From contig JAZONO010000009.1 in assembly GCA_045654545.1 (NCBI GenBank), positions 1-7,676 of the forward strand: DNA of 7,676 bases, written 5' to 3'. A model generated the notes under the pieces. It worked only from the letters and a program-made list of their open reading frames with translations, ran no database searches and had not been told where the DNA came from. This stretch comes from SIG588 sp045654545. GTDB taxonomy: Bacteria > Bacillota > Clostridia > Oscillospirales > Acutalibacteraceae. Shown piece after piece: positions 1 through 6,286 of this stretch; within the stretch, counting starts at the first letter, position 1, and the number at the start of each line of letters is the position of its first letter. Position numbers and translations under genes: made by a program.

Positions 1-112
1 CTTTCCACCCGATTGTTGAAAACCGCGTTTTCAATCCAATTTTCTTCTGACTTTCCACCCGATTGTTGAAAACGTGTTGAAAAGGTGGAAAACCTCCACT
101 TTTCTCCACTTT
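1..112. repeat. Cluster of DnaA-box-like short repeats
   Basis: A 23-bp sequence occurs twice as exact direct copies, at 1-23 and 51-73, a 50-bp period. Each copy contains a TTTCCACC-type element and a TGTTGAAAA element. TGTTGAAAA occurs three times (14-22, 64-72, 75-83); its complement TTTTCAACA matches the DnaA box consensus TTATCCACA at 7 of 9 positions. The complement of 84-92, TTTTCCACC, also matches at 7 of 9. A further 9-bp element, CTCCACTTT, is repeated at 94-102 and 104-112 with a 10-bp period. Bases 16-34 form an inverted repeat with 8-bp arms and a 3-base centre. The cluster is cut by the window edge and may continue upstream. The alternative is an unrelated intergenic repeat. Confidence 0.6.
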
Positions 113-262
113 GATGGGTTTTGGGTGCACTTTCCCCCACCACATGACTATTATACCCACTTCTGCGTAAAATTGCAAGCCTTTTGACATAAAAATTTTC
201 AGTTTTCTTTTGGTGCTTTTTGCCAAAAATGACGGACAACATTTTTTGCTCGCATTTTGGTA

Positions 263-291
263 TTGCAAAGGTCAAAAAAGTGTGCTATTCT
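263..291 (+). promoter_or_regulatory. Probable promoter of the esterase gene
   Basis: A TTGCAA -35 element (263-268) is separated by 17 bases from a TATTCT -10 element (286-291), which is preceded by TGC, an extended -10 signature. Each hexamer matches the vegetative sigma factor consensus at 4 of 6 positions; the ideal spacing and the TGn motif strengthen it. Transcription would start near 298, about 35 bases before the start codon. Confidence 0.5.
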
Positions 292-333
292 GCATATATA
301 AACATTAAATATGGAAAATATGGAGGGATCTCT

Positions 334-3300
334 ATGCGTTTTCGTCGAATAGTCGCCATTCTGTTGGCACTCACCTTGCTGTTATCCGTCACACCGTTCA
401 CCTTTGCCGTCACGGCAAAGGAAGAGGAGGAGTGGGACACGACGTATCTCGTGGGTAACATCCCCTACACACTCACAAGAGATTTTTCGGTCGGTACGTT
501 TATTGCGGCGGAAAAAAGATTCACCCCCATCGACGCTTCCAAGCACAACCCGGCCACCTTGTCGTTGGCGATGGACATCACCGTCCAAAACTTCACCAAC
601 CCCGGCGACGTGTCGCCGTTGATGCAGGCCGTCGGTCAGATTGAATTGACCTCGTCGGGCGGATACGACAGGAACGAAGCAAGCCACTCCGTCTCCCAAC
701 TGCAATGGCGCGAAGGCACGTATGAATATCTCATTCCTCTCTCCCTCTTCAGCACCACGGGCGGCGCATTGGATCTCTCGGCCATCAACTACATGCGTAT
801 TTACATAAACAGCTGGCCTGACGACACGACCGATCACATGCGCATCGCGGTGACAAACGTGCGCATTGTGGACACGGCGAGTGCGCCCGTGTTGCCCACT
901 CTGTTTTCGGACAACATGATGTTCCAGCAGAACAAACCGATGAACCTGTGGGGTTTTGGCGAGGAGAGCAGCGCCGTGACTGCGACCCTCCACAAAGGGG
1001 ACACCTTGCTGGAAACCAAAACCGCCACAGTCAATCAGGACGGGCGTTGGGATCTGTCCTTTGCCGCGCGTAAAGGCGGCTATGACACCTACACCATCCG
1101 CATCGAAATGGACGGTTACGATTGGGAGATCCACAACGTGATCGTGGGCGAACTGTGGATTGCATGCGGTCAATCCAACATGGAACTGCAGATCGGTCGC
1201 GATATGGATGCCACCGCCATTTTGAAGGATGCCACCAACAAAGCCATTCGCGTGTACTGTGAACCGTTGCGCGCCAACGGCGGCAGTGCGCTGGTGGATC
1301 CTGCCGAAAACGTGCCCGGTGCGTATTGGTGCCTCGGGAACAACTCGGGGGCACTTTCCAACGTGTCCTCCATCGCCTACACCTTCGCCAAAACGCTGCA
1401 AGAAGAATTGGACGTGCCGGTGGGTATCATCAATGCGGCGTTGGGTTCCACGACGATCGAAGCGTGGCTCTCGCGTGAAGCGATTGCCGAAAACACCGCG
1501 TTGCGCACCGCATTGCAAAAACTCGGCAAATACTACGACGAAGAGCAGTGGCCCTCCACCCCGGGCAGTATGTCCACGTGGTATAACGCCAAGATCGGTC
1601 CTCTCGCCGGTATGAACATCGCCGGCACGATCTGGCACCAAGGCGAAAGCAACAACAATTATTCGGAAATGTACGGCGATGCCATTGCGGTATTGAAACG
1701 CAGTTGGGGCGATGTCTTTGGCTTCGAAGGCGAAGAAATGCCGCTCATCTTTGCTCAGATCTCACCCTACAACTACGGCATCGGCGAAGCCACCATCGGC
1801 TACCTTTCGGAGTTTATGGAACGCGGCTGGGCGGTGTGCGATCCCAAAACCACCGCGATGCTTCCGCTTTACGATCTGCCGCTCGAGCACATGCACGGCA
1901 CCGACACCTCCGACCCGATCCATCCGCGTATCAAGACCCCCGTGGGCAAACGGTATGCGCTGGCGGCACTCAACATGATGTATGGCGGCAAGGGCGAATT
2001 CACCGCGCCCGTGTTCCAATCCTTCGAAGTGAAGGACAATGCGGTGTTTGTCACCTTTGATCGCGTGGGTGCAGGGCTCCGCTCCATCGACGGCGGCGAC
2101 CTGCACGGATTCACCGTGGCAGGCGAAGACGGCATCTACGTCAACGCCCGTGCTGAAATCGTGGATGCCGACACCGTGAAGGTGTGGAACAACTACGTGA
2201 ACGCTCCCACCCACGTGATGTATGCGTTCGACGACTTTGCCCAGGCGGCCAACCTTGCAAACGCGGAAGGCATTCCGGCCTCCCCCTTCCGCACCGCGCA
2301 ACCAAACGATACGGTGAACAAGCAAGACAACACTGTCACCCGTTTTGTGGCACAGGATTGGATGTATGCCGACCGCGACGTGTGGGTATACGATGAGAGC
2401 AACACCGCACACTATAAATACGGCTACCGTCCCTCCTTCACGGTGAACGGCGGTCGCTATTCCTACGATACCGCTATCCGCGCCGAAGGTGTCGCCTCCT
2501 TGCGTGTGGAATACAGCGGCAACTTCACCGTGTCCCCCATCCTCACCTATCCGCAGGTGAAAAAACAAAAATGGGTCAACTTCAAAACGCTGTCGGTCAG
2601 TCTGCTTAACCCCACGAAGCAAGCGGTCACCCTCTCGCTCACCTTGACGAGCGGCAGTAAGACCTACAACGTGCCGTTGTTGGACGGCACGACCGAGCTC
2701 ACGCTCGCCCCCAACCAAACGAAGTTTGCGGTGTATACCTTTGATTTGCGCGGCATCACGCAAAACGGTACCGCCGCGTTCAACCCGCCCGCCGTGTTGA
2801 ACACCATTTCCGCCTTGAACTTCAACGGCACCGTGGAAGGCACCGGCGCCGTATTCTTCGATGCGTTCTCCTTCGGTTTGACCGATGCAGTCACAGCGGA
2901 TGCCGAACTGAACCGCCAAGCCGCCACGGTGATCGCGACCCACAACGATCTCTTGAATGCTATTCAAGAGGCTTCAAACGAAGATCTGGAAAACTATACG
3001 TTGGAATCGGGCGAACGCCTGCGCTTGGCGCTCGAAAAAGCGAACGCCACCTATGACCGCAATCCGCCTGCCACGCTGTTGGAAGTGACCGATGCGTTGG
3101 TCGAGTTGAACGCGGCGATGCGCGAGTTGGAACCCCTGCCGCCCATTCTGTTCGACCTCGGCGACGTGGACGAAAGCGGCAAAATCGATTCCACCGATGC
3201 CCGTCTTATCTTGCAATACGCCGTGGGTAAGATTGACACGACGAAACTGAACGTCGCACTCGCCGACGTGGACAAAAGCGGCGAAATCGATTCCACCGAT

Positions 3301-3360
3301 GCCCGTCTGATTTTGCAGTACGCGGTGGGAAAAATTCAAGCCTTCCCCTCCCAAAAGTAA
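334..3360 (+). CDS. Secreted dockerin-bearing SGNH esterase, sialate O-acetylesterase family
   Basis: This 1008-residue exported enzyme probably removes O-acetyl groups from glycans outside the cell. The ATG at 334 is chosen because GGAGGG (322-327) lies 6 bases upstream and the protein then opens with a signal peptide: basic RFRR, a hydrophobic stretch to about residue 25, and likely cleavage within FAVTA. Residues 36-185 form a beta-rich domain I do not recognise. A beta domain (187-262) leads into the sialate O-acetylesterase fold (about 262-565) with GQSNM (nucleophile Ser281), HQGESN (435-440) and DPIH (Asp527, His530), a complete SGNH catalytic set. A family-typical C-terminal beta domain ends near 655 (PASPFRT). 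A second beta-sandwich, perhaps carbohydrate-binding, spans 666-848, then a helical FIVAR-like segment 856-936, then a type I dockerin 943-1001. The dockerin implies cohesin-mediated attachment to a cellulosome-like scaffold. Substrate (acetyl-xylan, sialoglycan or other) cannot be told from sequence. Confidence 0.9.
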   Translation: MRFRRIVAILLALTLLLSVTPFTFAVTAKEEEEWDTTYLVGNIPYTLTRDFSVGTFIAAEKRFTPIDASKHNPATLSLAMDITVQNFTNPGDVSPLMQAVGQIELTSSGGYDRNEASHSVSQLQWREGTYEYLIPLSLFSTTGGALDLSAINYMRIYINSWPDDTTDHMRIAVTNVRIVDTASAPVLPTLFSDNMMFQQNKPMNLWGFGEESSAVTATLHKGDTLLETKTATVNQDGRWDLSFAARKGGYDTYTIRIEMDGYDWEIHNVIVGELWIACGQSNMELQIGRDMDATAILKDATNKAIRVYCEPLRANGGSALVDPAENVPGAYWCLGNNSGALSNVSSIAYTFAKTLQEELDVPVGIINAALGSTTIEAWLSREAIAENTALRTALQKLGKYYDEEQWPSTPGSMSTWYNAKIGPLAGMNIAGTIWHQGESNNNYSEMYGDAIAVLKRSWGDVFGFEGEEMPLIFAQISPYNYGIGEATIGYLSEFMERGWAVCDPKTTAMLPLYDLPLEHMHGTDTSDPIHPRIKTPVGKRYALAALNMMYGGKGEFTAPVFQSFEVKDNAVFVTFDRVGAGLRSIDGGDLHGFTVAGEDGIYVNARAEIVDADTVKVWNNYVNAPTHVMYAFDDFAQAANLANAEGIPASPFRTAQPNDTVNKQDNTVTRFVAQDWMYADRDVWVYDESNTAHYKYGYRPSFTVNGGRYSYDTAIRAEGVASLRVEYSGNFTVSPILTYPQVKKQKWVNFKTLSVSLLNPTKQAVTLSLTLTSGSKTYNVPLLDGTTELTLAPNQTKFAVYTFDLRGITQNGTAAFNPPAVLNTISALNFNGTVEGTGAVFFDAFSFGLTDAVTADAELNRQAATVIATHNDLLNAIQEASNEDLENYTLESGERLRLALEKANATYDRNPPATLLEVTDALVELNAAMRELEPLPPILFDLGDVDESGKIDSTDARLILQYAVGKIDTTKLNVALADVDKSGEIDSTDARLILQYAVGKIQAFPSQK
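3163..3336 (+). repeat. Duplicated dockerin calcium-binding repeats
   Basis: Two 72-bp units (3163-3234 and 3265-3336, 102-bp period) encode the two calcium-binding loop-helix segments of the dockerin, residues 944-967 and 978-1001. By eye they are identical at 64 of 72 bases and 22 of 24 residues. The only two amino-acid differences are a reciprocal Glu/Lys swap at repeat positions 4 and 7; the other six base differences are silent. Each loop has Asp1, Asp3, Ser5, Asp9 and Asp12, as expected for calcium binding, and a Ser-Thr pair at positions 10-11 (953-954 and 987-988), near the place where classical type I dockerins carry their cohesin-recognition pair. Confidence 0.85.
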
Positions 3361-3363
3361 CCC

Positions 3364-3391
3364 TTGTATTTTTTTGAAAATCTGCTACAAT
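3364..3391 (+). promoter_or_regulatory. Probable metG promoter
   Basis: TTGTAT (3364-3369) and TACAAT (3386-3391) are separated by 16 bases, and the -10 is preceded by TGC, an extended -10. TACAAT matches the consensus at 5 of 6 positions. The start of transcription would fall near 3398, leaving a leader of about 27 bases before the GTG start. That is too short for a T-box or S-box riboswitch, and no such leader is seen. Confidence 0.55.
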
Positions 3392-3424
3392 TAGAGAAGC
3401 ACTTTTATGTTAGGAGTTTTTTTT

Positions 3425-5398
3425 GTGGACACTCAAAAACCCAAGTTTTATTTGACCACCGCCATCGCCTATGCGTCCTACAAGCCGCATTGCGGCAACT
3501 GTTACGACATTGTGTTGGCGGATGCGATCGCACGCTATAAGCGGCTGTGCGGCTATGATGTGCATTTTCTCACCGGCTCGGACGAACACGGCCAGAAGAT
3601 CGAGGATGCCGCCCGAGAGCAAGGCATGACCCCTCAAACCTACGTGGACGGTATGTCGGCGCAGATCAAAGCGGTGTGGGATTCGCTCAACGTGACCTAC
3701 GACCGTTTTATCCGCACCACGGATGACGACCACGTGAAGGCGATCCAAGCAATCTTCAAAAAGCTGTATGATCAAGGCGATATTTACAAGAGTGAGTACG
3801 AAGGCAAATATTGCGTGCCGTGCGAATCCTTCTTTACCGCCTCGCAACTCAAAGACGGTTGCTGTCCCGATTGCGGTCGTCCTGTGACCGATGCGAAGGA
3901 AGAAGCGTATTTCCTGCGCCTTTCGAAATATCAAGACCGTCTGTTGCAATATTACGAGGAGAATCCCGACTTCTTCCAGCCGGAATCCCGTAAGCACGAG
4001 ATGATCAACAACTTCTTGAAACCCGGTCTGGCGGATCTGTGCGTGTCCCGTTCCTCCTTCACATGGGGTATTCCCGTGGAGTTTGATCCGCGCCATGTCA
4101 CCTACGTGTGGCTGGATGCGCTGTCCAACTACATCACGGGCGTGGGGTATCATCCCGACGGTTGCGGTGAACTGTACAGTCGTTACTGGCCGGCCGACCT
4201 GCACGTCATCGGCAAGGATATCGTGCGGTTCCACACCATTTACTGGCCCATCATTCTGATGGCGCTGGGTGAGCCGTTGCCCAAACAGGTGCTCGGGCAT
4301 CCGTGGCTGCTGTTCGGCGAGGATAAGATGAGCAAATCCAAGGGCAACGTGGTGTACGCCGATGAACTGGCGGCACGTTTCGGCACCGATGCCGTGCGTT
4401 ACTACCTTTTGTCCGAGATCCCCTTCGCACAGGACGGCAACATCACCTATGAAGCCTTCATTGCGAAGTTCAACACCGACCTTGCAAACACCTTGGGCAA
4501 CTTGGTCAACCGTTCCATCGCCATGACCAACAAGTATTTCGGCGGTACAGTGGCATGTCCTGCCGCTGTGGATCCGTTGGATGAGGATCTGCGCGCCGCG
4601 GTGGCAACGGCGGTGAAGGAGTTTACCGCCCGTATGGACACCTATCACAACGCCGATGCGGCGGATGCCGTGATGACCTTGGCACGCCGTTGCAACAAGT
4701 ATATCGACGAAACCGCCCCGTGGGTGCTGGCGAAGAACGAAGCGGATCATCCGCGCCTCGCCGCCGTGCTGTACAACCTCTTGGAAAGCATCCGCGTGCT
4801 GGGCATTCTCATCGCGCCGTTTATGCCTGCCACCGCCGAAGCCATCTTCGGTCAGTTGAAGGTATCGCTCGACACGATGGATTACGATCATCTCGCCTTC
4901 GGCACGATCGGCAGCTTCACGGTGGGCGAAGCGACCCCCTTGTTCCAGCGCTTGGATGCCGAAAAGGTGTTGGCGGAGCTGGAAGCGGAGTTGCAAGCCA
5001 AAATGAAAGCGGCGGCCGCCGCCAAAGAGCCGGATGCACCGGAATTTGCCCCCATCCTGCCCGAAATTGCGTTTGACGAGTTCGGCAAGATCGACCTGCG
5101 CGTCGCCGAAGTGGTGGAATGTGAGCCGGTGAAAAAGGCGAAGAAACTCTTGAAACTCACGTTGGACGACGGGAGCGGCACACCGCGCACCGTGTGTTCC
5201 GGCATTGCCAAGTGGTACACCCCCGACGATCTGAAAGGTCGCCGTGTGGTGGTGGTGGCGAACCTGAAGCCTGCCGTGCTGTGCGGCGTGGAATCGGCCG
5301 GCATGATTTTGGCCGCCGACACGTTGGATGAAAACGGCGAGGATGCCGCCCGTGTCCTGTTTGTGGACAACCTGCCGATCGGCAGTAAATTGCGCTAA
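3425..5398 (+). CDS. metG: Methionyl-tRNA synthetase
   Basis: MetRS attaches methionine to tRNA-Met in the cytoplasm, using ATP. The GTG at 3425 is preferred because AGGAG (3412-3416) sits 8 bases upstream; an in-frame ATG at 3407 would add six residues but lies before that site and very near the predicted transcript start. The product is 657 residues, normal for the long bacterial form. Visible motifs are the HIGH-type signature as His22-Cys-Gly-Asn25, a zinc knuckle with CxxC pairs at Cys130/133 and Cys147/150, the KMSKS loop at 301-305 followed by KGN, an anticodon-binding helical region, an Ala/Lys-rich linker near 520-535, and a C-terminal Trbp111-like tRNA-binding OB fold from about Phe550 to the end (FGKIDLRV). 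The sequence resembles clostridial MetG proteins throughout. It probably has its own promoter at 3364-3391 and ends at the terminator 5401-5434. Confidence 0.97.
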   Translation: MDTQKPKFYLTTAIAYASYKPHCGNCYDIVLADAIARYKRLCGYDVHFLTGSDEHGQKIEDAAREQGMTPQTYVDGMSAQIKAVWDSLNVTYDRFIRTTDDDHVKAIQAIFKKLYDQGDIYKSEYEGKYCVPCESFFTASQLKDGCCPDCGRPVTDAKEEAYFLRLSKYQDRLLQYYEENPDFFQPESRKHEMINNFLKPGLADLCVSRSSFTWGIPVEFDPRHVTYVWLDALSNYITGVGYHPDGCGELYSRYWPADLHVIGKDIVRFHTIYWPIILMALGEPLPKQVLGHPWLLFGEDKMSKSKGNVVYADELAARFGTDAVRYYLLSEIPFAQDGNITYEAFIAKFNTDLANTLGNLVNRSIAMTNKYFGGTVACPAAVDPLDEDLRAAVATAVKEFTARMDTYHNADAADAVMTLARRCNKYIDETAPWVLAKNEADHPRLAAVLYNLLESIRVLGILIAPFMPATAEAIFGQLKVSLDTMDYDHLAFGTIGSFTVGEATPLFQRLDAEKVLAELEAELQAKMKAAAAAKEPDAPEFAPILPEIAFDEFGKIDLRVAEVVECEPVKKAKKLLKLTLDDGSGTPRTVCSGIAKWYTPDDLKGRRVVVVANLKPAVLCGVESAGMILAADTLDENGEDAARVLFVDNLPIGSKLR

Positions 5399-5400
5399 AC

Positions 5401-5434
5401 AAAAAGCACCTCATTCCCGAATGAGGTGCTTTTT
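5401..5434 (+). terminator. Intrinsic terminator after metG
   Basis: GCACCTCATT (5406-5415) pairs perfectly with AATGAGGTGC (5420-5429) around a CCCG loop, followed by five T (5430-5434). Five A precede the stem (5401-5405), so the stem can extend by A-T pairs and the element could also work on the opposite strand. It begins 3 bases after the metG stop. The T tract is short and is followed by AGC, so some read-through into tatD is plausible. Confidence 0.9.
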
Positions 5435-5449
5435 AGCAAAGGAGTACCT

Positions 5450-6208
5450 ATGATTTTCGATTCTCATGCCCATTACGACGACACGGCGTTCGAAGAGGAC
5501 CGCGACGCCCTGCTCACCGCTTTTCCCGAAAGCGGTGTGGTGGGTGTGGTGAACGCCGCATCCGATGTGGATTCTGCGCGCCGTTCGCTGGCACTTGCCG
5601 AACGGTATCCCTTTCTCTATGCCGCCGTGGGCATCCACCCCGAAGCGGCCGATACCTTCTCCCCTGCCGTGTTGCCCACGCTCGAGGCGCTGGCGGCACA
5701 TCCGCGTGCGGTGGCGATCGGGGAGATCGGGCTCGATTACCATTGGGAGGAAAACCCTCCGCGCGATGAGCAAAAAGCCTGCTTTGAAGCGCATTTGACA
5801 CTTGCCAACCGTTTGTCCTTGCCCGTGATCGTGCACGACCGCGATGCCCACGAGGACACGCTCACTCTGCTGAAACAGTACCGCCCGAGCGGCGTGCTCC
5901 ATTGCTTTTCGGGCAGTGTGGAGATGATGCGTGAAGCGGTCGCGCTGGGGATGTACATCGGGCTCGGCGGCGCGGTGACCTTCAAAAATGCGCGCCGTCC
6001 GCTGGAAGTGGCGGCCGCCGTACCGCTCGACCGCCTATTGCTCGAAACGGATGCCCCGTACATGGCGCCCGTCCCCTGCCGCGGTCATCGCTGCGATTCG
6101 CGCATGATCACCCACACCGCCGAAGTGATTGCCGCCGTGCGCGGCATGGCGGTGGAGGATCTGTTGCGCCACACCGCCGAAAACGCCTGTCGTTTATTTG
6201 GGATTTAG
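5450..6208 (+). CDS. tatD: TatD family metal-dependent hydrolase/DNase
   Basis: The 252-residue product is a TatD-type TIM-barrel metallohydrolase; characterised members are 3'-5' exonucleases acting on DNA or RNA, linked to repair and nucleic acid turnover in the cytoplasm. The ATG at 5450 has AAAGGAG (5438-5444) 5 bases upstream; a GTG at 5426 in the same frame lies inside the terminator stem and is rejected. Metal ligands expected for the family are all present: His6 and His8 in DSHAH, Glu92 in GEIGLDYHW, His129 in VHDRDAHED, His151 in LHCFSG, and Asp201 in ETDAPY. Length is normal for the family. The gene follows metG, the same arrangement (metS-yabD) seen near the origin in Bacillus subtilis. 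There is no room for a promoter between the terminator and the start, so tatD is expressed by read-through or from a promoter inside metG. The exact physiological substrate is not inferable. Confidence 0.95.
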   Translation: MIFDSHAHYDDTAFEEDRDALLTAFPESGVVGVVNAASDVDSARRSLALAERYPFLYAAVGIHPEAADTFSPAVLPTLEALAAHPRAVAIGEIGLDYHWEENPPRDEQKACFEAHLTLANRLSLPVIVHDRDAHEDTLTLLKQYRPSGVLHCFSGSVEMMREAVALGMYIGLGGAVTFKNARRPLEVAAAVPLDRLLLETDAPYMAPVPCRGHRCDSRMITHTAEVIAAVRGMAVEDLLRHTAENACRLFGI

Positions 6209-6217
6209 AATAAAGAC

Positions 6218-6246
6218 TTGCTTTTTTAAAATTTGTATTATATAAT
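6218..6246 (+). promoter_or_regulatory. Promoter of the sugar-nucleotide gene pair
   Basis: TTGCTT (6218-6223) and a perfect TATAAT (6241-6246) are separated by the ideal 17 bases, in AT-rich DNA immediately after the tatD stop. Transcription would start near 6253, giving a leader of about 34 bases. This is the best promoter in the window and marks the start of a new transcription unit. No terminator hairpin is seen between tatD and this promoter. Confidence 0.75.
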
Positions 6247-6286
6247 ATACTGGAGACAGTGTAATACTATAAGCGAGGATAGTTCT

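Larger units (their letters stand above)
1..333. other. Non-coding region with repeat cluster and AT-rich stretch
   Basis: No convincing gene is seen here. Bases 1-112 hold short repeated motifs (annotated separately). From about 150 to 320 the DNA is AT-rich with many A and T runs, in contrast to the GC-richer gene that follows. A promoter lies at 263-291 and the ribosome binding site of the esterase gene at 322-327. The reading frame of the esterase stays open back to a TTG at 220, but nothing before 334 looks like protein: there is no ribosome binding site for the TTG and the signal peptide begins at 334. The combination of box-like repeats and neighbouring AT-rich DNA is compatible with a replication origin, but this is inference. 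Confidence 0.6.

Noticed and set aside
1..73. Two 23-bp repeats with a 27-bp gap, resembling a minimal CRISPR array
   Set aside because: Only two copies, the gap itself contains related motifs, no cas gene is visible, and the elements fit DnaA-box-like repeats better.
144..170. Eight-codon mini-ORF in the left intergenic region
   Set aside because: No ribosome binding site, no following gene arrangement typical of a leader peptide, and such short frames are common by chance.
220..333. N-terminal extension of the esterase from a TTG codon
   Set aside because: It lacks a ribosome binding site, covers the predicted promoter and would bury the signal peptide.
382..1641. Long open frame on the - strand inside the esterase gene (also 1762-2967 and 3410-4996)
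   Set aside because: These lie opposite genes with clear protein families in GC-rich DNA; their translations are rich in His, Arg and Gly and show no known motif, as expected for antisense shadows.
2950..2970. Inverted repeat with 9-bp arms and a 3-base loop inside the esterase gene
   Set aside because: No T tract follows, it lies within the helical linker coding region, and arms of this length are expected occasionally by chance in a window of this size.
3315..3375. Possible terminator at the end of the esterase gene
   Set aside because: Only a weak GGGAA/TTCCC pairing with a long loop is seen, and the later T run overlaps the metG promoter spacer; not good enough to call.
3361..3424. T-box or other riboswitch leader for metG
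   Set aside because: The space between the esterase stop and metG is about 64 bases, too short, and it is filled by a promoter and ribosome binding site.
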